Positions 27,481 through 35,515 of a stretch of 64,000 bases of DNA are shown here, piece after piece; positions within the stretch are counted from its first letter, which is position 1; each line of letters opens with the position of its first letter. A model generated the notes under the pieces. It was not told the origin of the DNA. It was given only the letters and a program-made list of their open reading frames with translations, and ran no database searches. Where the stretch lies: contig JAKITV010000001.1 of assembly GCA_021647885.1 (NCBI GenBank), positions 1 through 64,000 of the forward strand, read 5' to 3'. A program made the translations under genes and the position numbers. This stretch comes from Flavobacteriaceae bacterium. Its GTDB lineage: Bacteria; Bacteroidota; Bacteroidia; Flavobacteriales; Flavobacteriaceae.

Positions 27481-27684
27481 ACACCTTGCTATTACAGAAA
27501 TTGAAAAAACAACCCTATTTATGGACATTAATAAACTGTTTTAAGATAATTCGTATTTTAGTCGGACACTAATGATAAAATATCTATAATATAGAGTAAT
27601 AAAATTGTATGGATTAATAGCACATCTTATCCAATTTAATAAAAAAAGGGTAACATCAATTTTATTTAGTTAAGTTAGGAGTTA

Positions 27685-27725
27685 ACATCCTACTTGTATT
27701 TTTACAGGTAGGATGTGATTTTTTT
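27685..27725 (+). terminator. Plus-strand terminator, now separated from mazG
   Basis: ACATCCTAC (27685-27693) and GTAGGATGT (27708-27716) form a 9-bp stem followed by GATTTTTTT. The T-run gives it plus orientation, so it probably served mazG before the IS came in between. It overlaps the stop of the convergent DUF349 gene. Confidence 0.8.
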
Positions 27726-29916
27726 AATAGAATTGTTTTACTTTTCTTAGTTTACTTTCCCAAGTACCAAGTGCAGCTTTGTGTTTTTCAATATTTTTAT
27801 GAACGTCTTTTACTAAAGGATTCGTATCATCAACATTAGAGAAAAATAGAAGGTTATTTTCCAATTGATTAATCTCTGCTTTAATATCATCAACTTTTTT
27901 GCGTAAAAAGTTATGTTCATTATCTAATAATCTCCTATCATTCGAATTTGCTAAAGATTCTAGTTTATTATCGTATTTTAAGAGTTCGGTTTCAGCTTTG
28001 CTTATATCCAGTTTATTATATAACCCATCAATAGCTTTATTGAATTTTCCATTAATAAAACGCTTATTGTATGGTACTCTACCTAAAGTTTTCCATTCAG
28101 CGATATAGTCTTTTATAAGTGCTAAATTAGTTTTAACATCAGCTGTGACTTCGATAGTTTTAAGTTTTTCCAATAAGGCATTTTTCTTATCTAAAGCTTC
28201 AATTTCATCTTTGTTGGATTCGTTTTGAACATCATGAAACTTATTAAAGTAATGGTTACAAGCGTTTTTAAATTGTTTCCAAATTTTATCGCTATCTTTT
28301 CTTGGAACATGACCAATATTTTTCCAATCACTTTGAATTTTCTTCATTAAAGGCGTTGTAGTTTCAAAGTCTGTATTGTCCTTGTTCTCATCTGCTATTT
28401 TAATAAGGGCTAATTTTTTTTGCAGATTTTCGTACTGGTCTTTTTTTAATCCTTTATAAAACGCATTTTTCTTATGATTAAATTCCCTTACAGCAGTTTT
28501 GAATTTTGTCCAAGTTGCCTCATTTACTTTAATAGGGACTTTACCAGCATTAAAAAATTGATTGCGTAAATCTTCAACACTTTTTATCCTTTTTTGCCAT
28601 ATGGAATGATTATTAGTATCATCTTTGGCTACAGCATCTATCTGGGCAATAATATCATTTTTTACGTCAAGATTTTTTTCGTAAGCCTTATCTAATTCCC
28701 CAAAATATATTTGTCGCTTTTCGTGTATAACTTTAGTTGCAGCACTAAAGCGTTCCCATATCAGTTCGCGCTGTTCTTTATCTACAGGACCAAGCTCTTC
28801 TTTCCAAATTTTGTGTAATACTTGTAGTTCTCTAAAGCCTCTATTGCTGTCATCATCTTGTGCTAATTCTTCAGCACGAGCAATTAATTTTAGTTTTTGT
28901 TCTAAATTATGTTTAAAATCTAAATCTCTTAAATCTCGATTTAAATGTAGAAAATCGTAAAAAATTTCGACATGGTGATGATAGTTATTCCATACATTAT
29001 TATACTTATCTCGCGGAATTGGACCAGCATTTCTCCAGCTTTCTTGTAATGCTTTAAAATGCTTATAAGTGGTGCTAATGTTTTCTTCAACATTTATTAA
29101 ACCTTTTATTTCGGCTATAATCTCTAAACGATTTTCTAAATTTTCTTTTAGTGATTTTTCTAAATTTTTATAATGTGCGTGACGTTTGTCTCTATAAGTT
29201 TTAAAAACACTGTTGAAACGTTTTTTTAATGGGCTATCGAAATAAAAGTCAATGGTATTACCACCTTCAGCAATAAATTCTGCTTTTTTTTCAGCTAACA
29301 AAGCTCCAAATTTAGCAGAAAATCCACTTTTTATGGTATCTACTTGAGATTTTATAGTTTGAATTTTTTCGTTTTCAACTAATCTTTCAAGTTCATCCAC
29401 CAAATCATCCATAGACATGGTATGATAATCTTTTTCTTCAACTTTAGGATGTTTGCTTTTGTCTTCATCTTCAGCTTCTTTTGCATTTTCAGTTTCAATT
29501 TCATTTAAAGCTTCATCACCTTCCTTTGGTGTAGTCTCTTTTTTGTTTTCGGGAAGGTCTTTAGTATTATCCTCTGTTACTGTTTCAGTTTCAGCAATTG
29601 TTTCTTCGGCAACTTCTTCTTTCTTTTCTACTTCTTCAATATTTTCAGTTGAAGCCTCGTCACCATCTTTTGATGTAGTCTCTTTTTGGTTTTTGGAAAG
29701 TTTTTCAGGTGTTTTCTTTGCAACCTTTTCGGTTTCAGTAGTTGTTTCTTCGACCACTTCTTCAATGTCCGAAACAGTTTCAGCTTGTTTCTGTGCAAAA
29801 TTTTCAGTTTTACCTTCTGCAACTGCTTCTACAGTTATATCTTTACTTTTAGGTGTTTTTATATCTTTTTTTCCATCTGCTTTTAGCAGGTTATCTTTCT
29901 CAGACATATCTTTCAA
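27724..29916 (-). CDS. DUF349 repeat protein
   Basis: A 730-residue cytoplasmic, highly charged protein. The first 170 residues are Glu/Lys/Thr-rich low-complexity sequence containing a 48-residue tandem duplication. From about residue 180 there are several DUF349 repeats of about 70 residues, each a helical unit with a W..(A/I)G..P or LGxVP-type turn: SWRNAGPIPRDKYNNVW, IWKEELGPVDKEQRELIW, FFNAGKVPIKVNEATW, DWKNIGHVPRKDSDKIW, EWKTLGRVPYNKRFI. The family is common in Bacteroidota and its function is not known to me. Start could also be the Met three codons later. No signal peptide. Confidence 0.9.
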   Translation of the reverse strand: MKDMSEKDNLLKADGKKDIKTPKSKDITVEAVAEGKTENFAQKQAETVSDIEEVVEETTTETEKVAKKTPEKLSKNQKETTSKDGDEASTENIEEVEKKEEVAEETIAETETVTEDNTKDLPENKKETTPKEGDEALNEIETENAKEAEDEDKSKHPKVEEKDYHTMSMDDLVDELERLVENEKIQTIKSQVDTIKSGFSAKFGALLAEKKAEFIAEGGNTIDFYFDSPLKKRFNSVFKTYRDKRHAHYKNLEKSLKENLENRLEIIAEIKGLINVEENISTTYKHFKALQESWRNAGPIPRDKYNNVWNNYHHHVEIFYDFLHLNRDLRDLDFKHNLEQKLKLIARAEELAQDDDSNRGFRELQVLHKIWKEELGPVDKEQRELIWERFSAATKVIHEKRQIYFGELDKAYEKNLDVKNDIIAQIDAVAKDDTNNHSIWQKRIKSVEDLRNQFFNAGKVPIKVNEATWTKFKTAVREFNHKKNAFYKGLKKDQYENLQKKLALIKIADENKDNTDFETTTPLMKKIQSDWKNIGHVPRKDSDKIWKQFKNACNHYFNKFHDVQNESNKDEIEALDKKNALLEKLKTIEVTADVKTNLALIKDYIAEWKTLGRVPYNKRFINGKFNKAIDGLYNKLDISKAETELLKYDNKLESLANSNDRRLLDNEHNFLRKKVDDIKAEINQLENNLLFFSNVDDTNPLVKDVHKNIEKHKAALGTWESKLRKVKQFY

Positions 29917-30005
29917 TGTTTAGGTTCTCAATCACTTTAATGGTTAAAGATAATATTAACAATTAAAATTACAAAGGTTATAGAGGATTTATGGAGCTTT
30001 TGTAG

Positions 30006-30737
30006 CTAATTCCAAACTTCCCAAGCTTTGTCTGCTTGTAATTCTAACATCTCTAATCCGTTACAGGTTTTAGCGCTTTTAAGCTTACCAATTGTTAAAA
30101 ATTTGGTTTCTTCTGGATTATAAATTAAATCGTATAACAAATGTGATTTATTAATCGCATCATACGGAATAGGCGGACAAACATTAGTGTTTGGATGTGT
30201 GCCAAGCGGTGTGCAATTAATAATAATGTGGTGGTTTTCTATAATTTCGTCGGAAAGCATCTGATATGTAAATGTAGCATTATTTGAAGCTATTCTTGAA
30301 ACATAACTACATTCAATTCCTAAATTTTTTAAGGCAAAAGCAATTGCTTTTGATGCACCTCCTGTTCCAAGAATAAGGGCTTTTTTGTGATGATTTTGCA
30401 AGAAAGGTTCAATAGATTTTTGAAATCCATAATAATCGGTATTGTAGCCAATTAAACTTCCGTCTTTTGTGATTTTTATCGTGTTTACAGCACCAATTTT
30501 TTCAGCTTTTTCATCCAGTTTATCTAAATATGGTATTACTGCTTCTTTATAAGGAATGGTAACATTTAAACCTTTGAGGTCTTGGTTAGACTTAACAATA
30601 TCTATAATTTTGTCAATAGATTCAATATCAAAGTTTTGATATAAATGTGGTAAACCTTCACGTTTAAACTTATTTGTAAAGTATAATTTTGAAAATGAAT
30701 AATCAATATCTTTTCCTATAAGACCAAATTTAGACAT
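30006..30737 (-). CDS. aroE: Shikimate dehydrogenase (NADP)
   Basis: AroE reduces 3-dehydroshikimate to shikimate in aromatic amino-acid synthesis. The 243-residue protein begins FGLIGKDIDYSFSKLYF, has the substrate-site helix with NVTIPYKEAVIPYLD, the NADP-binding glycine loop LILGTGGASKAIAFAL, IINCTPLGTHP, and the late Gln-containing helix LEMLELQADKAWEVWN. It is at the short end of the family range. The start MSKFGLIGK was chosen; an upstream Met would overlap the DUF368 gene more strongly. With this start the overlap with the preceding gene's end is 8 bases. Confidence 0.93.
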   Translation of the reverse strand: MSKFGLIGKDIDYSFSKLYFTNKFKREGLPHLYQNFDIESIDKIIDIVKSNQDLKGLNVTIPYKEAVIPYLDKLDEKAEKIGAVNTIKITKDGSLIGYNTDYYGFQKSIEPFLQNHHKKALILGTGGASKAIAFALKNLGIECSYVSRIASNNATFTYQMLSDEIIENHHIIINCTPLGTHPNTNVCPPIPYDAINKSHLLYDLIYNPEETKFLTIGKLKSAKTCNGLEMLELQADKAWEVWN

Positions 30738-31749
30738 TTGTTTTTCTTGTTTTTTGACCATACCATTCTAATGCCAGAACAATTAATATTCCTAAAATAA
30801 TATAGGTCATTGCAATTAAAGATTCAGTAGAAAATTCTGGCATAAAACGTTTATAATTTTCTATCACTTTTTCTCCTGTTGAATCTAATAAAAATGAGCC
30901 ATCTTCAATAGTTTTATAAATGGTTTTTTTCCAAGGCCACACCACACCAAGAGAGCCAATAATAAAACCCATAATAACAGAAAGTGTTATGCTTTTATAA
31001 TGTTTTAAAACATAACTGATTAAATGCGAAAAGGTAACCAAACCTGCAAAAGAACCAAAAGTAAAAACACCAATTACTTTTAACATTCTTATCCTAACTG
31101 GGTTTTCTGTAAAGCTAAAATCACCTGTAAAAACATCGAAAATAGTATCGTAAAGTGCATTAACCGAATCCACTAAAAGCAAAACATAATTTCCTAATAA
31201 AATTAAAATAAAAGAACCAGAAAAGCCTGGTAATGTCATGCCAGAAACACTAATAATGCCACAAAAAAACACAAACCAAAGATTATCATTTTCTTTTGCT
31301 GGATCGAGGAAACTTATGCTTATTCCTATAGCTATTCCAACAACCAAAGCTATAATTGTTTTAGTATTCCAATCTTTAAAATCTTTGCTTATATAATAAA
31401 TGGAACCAATAATCATCCCAAAGAAAACACTCCAAACGTACAATTCGAAATTTACAATGAGGTAATCCAGAACTTTGGATACACTAAAATAACTAATAAT
31501 CATTCCTAAAAAAAGGAGACCTAAAAACCTACCATTTACATAGCGATAAAAACTGTTAAATCTTCCATTAATAATAAGCTTAAAAGCTTTGCCATTAATT
31601 TTTTGCAAAGAATAAATAAATTCTTCGTAAAATCCTGCTACAAACGCTACAACACCTCCTGAAACACCTGGAACTTTATTAGCAGCTCCCATGCCAAGTC
31701 CTTTTAAAAAAAGAAAAATTTTATCTGAAAGTGTTCTTGTACTTTGCAT
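30730..31749 (-). CDS. DUF368 polytopic membrane protein (PopT-type polyprenyl-phosphate transporter family)
   Basis: A 339-residue inner-membrane protein with eight or more hydrophobic helices. The DUF368 signature GMGAANKVPGVSGGVVAFVAG is at the N-terminus, and GMTLPGFSGSFILILLGNY in the middle. DUF368 proteins have been shown in other bacteria to return undecaprenyl phosphate across the inner membrane (PopT). The same role is plausible here but not proven by sequence. It follows a second DUF368 gene on the same strand and precedes aroE with a short overlap. Confidence 0.9.
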   Translation of the reverse strand: MQSTRTLSDKIFLFLKGLGMGAANKVPGVSGGVVAFVAGFYEEFIYSLQKINGKAFKLIINGRFNSFYRYVNGRFLGLLFLGMIISYFSVSKVLDYLIVNFELYVWSVFFGMIIGSIYYISKDFKDWNTKTIIALVVGIAIGISISFLDPAKENDNLWFVFFCGIISVSGMTLPGFSGSFILILLGNYVLLLVDSVNALYDTIFDVFTGDFSFTENPVRIRMLKVIGVFTFGSFAGLVTFSHLISYVLKHYKSITLSVIMGFIIGSLGVVWPWKKTIYKTIEDGSFLLDSTGEKVIENYKRFMPEFSTESLIAMTYIILGILIVLALEWYGQKTRKTNV

Positions 31750-31819
31750 TTTTAACGTTTTGAGCCTACTTTTTCTAGTATAAAAATAGTTAAAAATCCT
31801 GCAATCATCAACATGATAG

Positions 31820-32758
31820 CTAGAAGTAATTGCGAATCAATACTATTATTAATGTTATATATTGAAATGCCGAAATACTATTTTCTACAACAGTTTTGTA
31901 AGTTTCAAAATCATTGGTTTGCTGTTGATAAATGGACAATGTCCCTAAATTAGATATGTCGGAAAAAGGAATTACTGCTCCTGTTTTTTCATTTAAAACA
32001 GAAACCGTTTCTTTCCAAGGCCAGATTTTATTCAGCGAACCAAATATAAAACCAGTTAAGATTGCTAAGGTTGTATTGTGATAGTTTTTGAAAAGCCATT
32101 TTAAAATTCTACTAAAGCTTAATAAACCAACAATAGCACCAAATACAAACAATGCAATTTTTTTTAAATCAAAATCATGAAATGCATCACTCAAGGTTTT
32201 GTAAGCACCTAAAATAACAAGTATAAAAGATCCTGAAATTCCAGGCAAAATCATAGCGCAAATTGCTATTGCTCCAGCAAAAAACAAGAATAACGGATTA
32301 GAATTACTTGCTAATGAAGGTAAGCTTGTAATGTAGTAAGCAGCAAAAGCACCAAAGGTTAAAGCGATTATTGTGGCTAAATTCCATTTGGTAATTTGTT
32401 TGCCAACAAAATAAATACTGACTGTAATAAGTCCGAAGAAAAAAGACCAGATTAAAACAGGATGTTGCTCAATTAGGAATTTAGCGAGCCTCATAAACGA
32501 AACAAAGCTAATGATGATTCCTGTTAAAAGTGTTACAATAAAATTACCATTTAATTGTGACCAGAATGCTTTAAAACCTTTCTTTTTTAAGGTTTTGAGT
32601 AATGATAAATTGACATTGCTAATAGTTGCAATTAACTCTTCGTAAATACCAGAGATAAAAGCAATAGTTCCGCCAGAAACTCCTGGAACTGCATCTGCTG
32701 CTCCCATTGCAACTCCTTTAAGGGAAATAATAAGGTAATCTAAAAAACGTCTTTGCAT
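31820..32758 (-). CDS. DUF368 membrane protein, probably frameshifted near its C-terminus
   Basis: A paralogue of the next gene with signature GAADAVPGVSGGTIAFISG and CAMILPGISGSFILVILGAY. The frame as read ends after 312 residues in LIIVLIRNYF. In another frame the sequence continues without stop from about 31885 to the TAA at 31752-31754, reading IYNINNSIDSQLLL and AIMLMIAGFLTIFILE. This matches the missing last membrane helix of the paralogue. The restored stop would be two bases before the next ATG, a normal operon spacing. A one-base indel or a sequencing error between about 31850 and 31885 explains this best. Confidence 0.85.
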   Translation of the reverse strand: MQRRFLDYLIISLKGVAMGAADAVPGVSGGTIAFISGIYEELIATISNVNLSLLKTLKKKGFKAFWSQLNGNFIVTLLTGIIISFVSFMRLAKFLIEQHPVLIWSFFFGLITVSIYFVGKQITKWNLATIIALTFGAFAAYYITSLPSLASNSNPLFLFFAGAIAICAMILPGISGSFILVILGAYKTLSDAFHDFDLKKIALFVFGAIVGLLSFSRILKWLFKNYHNTTLAILTGFIFGSLNKIWPWKETVSVLNEKTGAVIPFSDISNLGTLSIYQQQTNDFETYKTVVENSISAFQYITLIIVLIRNYF

Positions 32759-32813
32759 TTGCTTTTTATTAGGTAAGGTAGGTAAAGGTATGGAATTTTA
32801 GTGTTAAGCGTTT

Positions 32814-34202
32814 TTAAAATTTTGTCAATATTTCCTTTATCGAATTACGCTTATAGACCGTTGGAAATAATTCTTCGATAATAAAAATATAGTCTTTGTC
32901 TAATGCCAAAGCGTTTTTAAGATGAAAACGACCTTTAACAGATTGATTAGTAATAAAATAAACTCCAGCTAGGCGATATTCTACTTCAGCGTGTTCTGAA
33001 TAGAATTCTGCGGTTTGTATCAAGCTAAAACTAGCTGCTTCATATTCGCCTAAACCAATAAGAATATCTGCTCTTGACAGCCAAGTATCCAACTCATAAT
33101 TGCCTAGTTCTAATGTTTTTTTATAACCTCTTTCGGCTTCTTCTAAAAAGTTTAATCGCTGATTAATTTGAGCATATAACTTCCAATAGATAACATTTTC
33201 GGCATCAATATTTATAGCTTTATTTATGTAATACAAGGCTTTTTGATAATTCTTGTTTTTATTATAAAAATTTGTAATAGCAATCCAACCTTTATCTAAT
33301 AACGGATCTTCTTCTACTGTTTTATAATAGTGCTGCACTGCTAAATCATCCTGACCTAATTTCTCGTAACATTTACCAATACGCAGCAAAGCAAACGATG
33401 TAGGATCGTCAAGAGCTAAAGTAATTTTGTAGTTTTCTATAGCCTCATTAAATTGTTTTAGTTTTTCTAAAACTTTTCCTTTTTCTAGGTATGCTCCTAT
33501 AAAAAGATCGTCGGATATTATTGCAAAATCAAAGGCAGCTAATGCTTTTTTATAATCTTTAGTATTAATATATTGTTTTCCTAGTTGGTGCCAAGCCACT
33601 TCACAATAAGGATTTTTTTGCAAGTAAGTGTCTAAATATTCTATGGCTTCGGTGTTTTGTTCTAAATATTCAAAACAATAAATGGCATTGTAAAGTGCCG
33701 AATAATCTTCATAATCTGCTTCCAAACATTTTAAAAAATACAATTTTGCATCTTCAAATTTATCCAAGAATAGATATTCCATGCCAATAAGAGAGAATAT
33801 ATCTGCATTGTATTCCGAAAACTCTAAAGCTTGTTGTAAAATGCTTATTGCTTCTTCGTGATTATCTTTTTTTGATAAAATATTAGCTTTCTGTATAAAA
33901 ACTTCTTCATTTGTAGGCTCTATCTCATATAACTCATTTAAGAGTTGATCAGCCATTTTTATCTTATTTTCGAAGACAAAAACTTCTACCTGGAATAATT
34001 TTAAGCTTATAGATGCAGGATGTTGCTCTATACCTAATTTTATAGCCTTTTTAGCTAAAGCAATTTTTCCAATTTCGAGATAGTGGTGTATAATGTTCTC
34101 AAATTCATTCGAGTCAAAAAACAAAACATGGTTTGTTTTTAACATAGATTCAAATTTTGAAAGCGATAAATTATTGTTGTCGTCGTACTGACTAAACTCC
34201 AT
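32814..34202 (-). CDS. Tetratricopeptide-repeat protein
   Basis: A 462-residue protein built almost entirely from TPR units of 34 residues, about eleven in a row. Well preserved ones contain KALAAFDFAIISDDLFIGAY, NEAIENYKITLALDDPTSFA, KALYYINKAINIDAENVIYW and EEAERGYKKTLELGNYELDT. No signal peptide is visible, so it is probably a cytoplasmic scaffold for protein contacts. Partner unknown. It lies between the aminotransferase and the two DUF368 genes on the same strand. Confidence 0.9.
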   Translation of the reverse strand: MEFSQYDDNNNLSLSKFESMLKTNHVLFFDSNEFENIIHHYLEIGKIALAKKAIKLGIEQHPASISLKLFQVEVFVFENKIKMADQLLNELYEIEPTNEEVFIQKANILSKKDNHEEAISILQQALEFSEYNADIFSLIGMEYLFLDKFEDAKLYFLKCLEADYEDYSALYNAIYCFEYLEQNTEAIEYLDTYLQKNPYCEVAWHQLGKQYINTKDYKKALAAFDFAIISDDLFIGAYLEKGKVLEKLKQFNEAIENYKITLALDDPTSFALLRIGKCYEKLGQDDLAVQHYYKTVEEDPLLDKGWIAITNFYNKNKNYQKALYYINKAINIDAENVIYWKLYAQINQRLNFLEEAERGYKKTLELGNYELDTWLSRADILIGLGEYEAASFSLIQTAEFYSEHAEVEYRLAGVYFITNQSVKGRFHLKNALALDKDYIFIIEELFPTVYKRNSIKEILTKF

Positions 34203-34341
34203 AGAATTTTTTAAAAGTTCACTAGAATAAATGTAGTACTCTATCTGTCATGGTTGTTGTTTTTTTATTCAATGTTTTCAACAAAATAATTAACAGTTTA
34301 ATTATAAGAAATTATGATTAATTATAAAAAGAATAAAGTTG

Positions 34342-35466
34342 TCATTGAATTTGATCTAGGACATCAATAATAATGTTGCAACCTTCAATAAGCTCATTGT
34401 TTGTAATGGTTAGAGGCGGAGTGACACGAATTGCACGAGGCTCAAAAAGCAGCCAAAACAGGATTAATCCAGCATCCTGACATTTTAAAATAACTTGATT
34501 TGCTATGTCTGCTGAAGGAGTTATTAAAGCTAGCATGAGTCCTTTGCCTCTTATTTCGGTAATAAGTGGATGCATAAGATGCGTTCTAATAACTATTTCT
34601 TTTTCTAAAGCTCCAGCAATAAGAATGGTTGTTGTAATTTCTTTTAAGGTTGCTAAAGCTGCTGCTGCAATTACAGGATTGCCTCCAAAAGTGGTAATAT
34701 GTCCTAGTTTTGGATTATCCATTAAACAATCCATCATTTCTTTTGAAGCTGTAAAAGCACCTATTGGTAAACCACCACCAAGACCTTTTCCCGTTACAAC
34801 AATATCAGGCACACAATTATAGTGTTCGAAACCAAACAATTTTCCTGTACGACCTATTCCAGTTTGTATTTCGTCTAATATTAAAAGTGCACCAACAGCT
34901 TTACAACGTTGTCTCACTTTGTTTAGATAATCATTTTCTGGTACAATAAATCCAGCTCCTCCTTGTATGGTTTCTAAAATTACTGCAGCAGTTTTTGTTG
35001 TAATTTGTTGTAAATCTGTTTCATTGTTAAATTCGATAAAATTTACATCAGGAATTAATGGTCGGAAAGCTTGTTTCTGTTTCTCAAAACCCATAACACT
35101 CATTGAGCCCATTGTATTGCCATGATAGGCGTTTTTAGCTGAAATAATTTGAGAGCGACCAGTAAACCGTTTTGCTAATTTTAAAGCCCCTTCAATAGCT
35201 TCGGTTCCAGAATTTGTTAAATAGGTACTCTCTAATGGTTCTGGTAAATGTTGGGCCAATAATTTAGTGAGTTCTACTGCTGGTTCTTGAATGTATTCGC
35301 CATAAACCATGACATGCAAATACTTATCTAATTGAGTTTTTATGGCTGAAACAACTTTTGGATGTTTATGTCCCAAACTACAGGCAGAAACTCCTGCGAC
35401 AAAATCGAGATATGCTTTATTATTTTGGTCATAAATATAACTGCCTTCAGCATGAGAGATTTGCAT
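34342..35466 (-). CDS. Class III aminotransferase (acetylornithine/aspartate aminotransferase family)
   Basis: A PLP enzyme of fold type I, class III. GTEAIEGALKLAKRFTGR binds the cofactor phosphate, LILDEIQTGIGRTGKLFGFE holds the cofactor Asp, and VVTGKGLGGGLPIGAFTAS has the Schiff-base Lys. The substrate is uncertain; acetylornithine-type enzymes are the closest relatives. The annotated ATG leaves 374 residues. Conserved N-terminal text TDFFKYQAQTTPHPLAM lies in frame upstream, but the only candidates for its start are ATT (35520) or ATA, since a stop is met at 35541. The gene may start at ATT, overlapping the stop of the OstA-like gene, or its start has mutated. Confidence 0.9.
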   Translation of the reverse strand: MQISHAEGSYIYDQNNKAYLDFVAGVSACSLGHKHPKVVSAIKTQLDKYLHVMVYGEYIQEPAVELTKLLAQHLPEPLESTYLTNSGTEAIEGALKLAKRFTGRSQIISAKNAYHGNTMGSMSVMGFEKQKQAFRPLIPDVNFIEFNNETDLQQITTKTAAVILETIQGGAGFIVPENDYLNKVRQRCKAVGALLILDEIQTGIGRTGKLFGFEHYNCVPDIVVTGKGLGGGLPIGAFTASKEMMDCLMDNPKLGHITTFGGNPVIAAAALATLKEITTTILIAGALEKEIVIRTHLMHPLITEIRGKGLMLALITPSADIANQVILKCQDAGLILFWLLFEPRAIRVTPPLTITNNELIEGCNIIIDVLDQIQ

Positions 35467-35515
35467 CGCTAAAGGATGTGGTGTTGTTTGTGCTTGGTAT
35501 TTAAAAAAATCTGTT

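Larger units (their letters stand above)
26192..27574 (+). mobile_element. IS4-type insertion sequence, complete
   Basis: A 1383-bp element with imperfect terminal inverted repeats: left CACTAGTGTCCGAtaaacat and right, reversed, CATTAGTGTCCGActaaaat (12 of the first 13 match). Directly outside, ATAAAATAT is repeated (26183-26191 and 27575-27583), a 9-bp target duplication that can be read as 10 bp. One intact transposase gene lies inside. The perfect duplication shows an insertion that has not decayed. Confidence 0.93.

Noticed and set aside
29453-29923. A 156-codon plus-strand frame rich in Ser and Val opposite the DUF349 gene
   Set aside because: It is the antisense shadow of the Glu/Lys-rich low-complexity head of DUF349. 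Such codon usage opens the opposite frame by itself.
31820-31885. Programmed frameshifting in the DUF368 gene
   Set aside because: No slippery heptamer with downstream structure is evident at the junction, so an indel or sequencing error is the simpler explanation.
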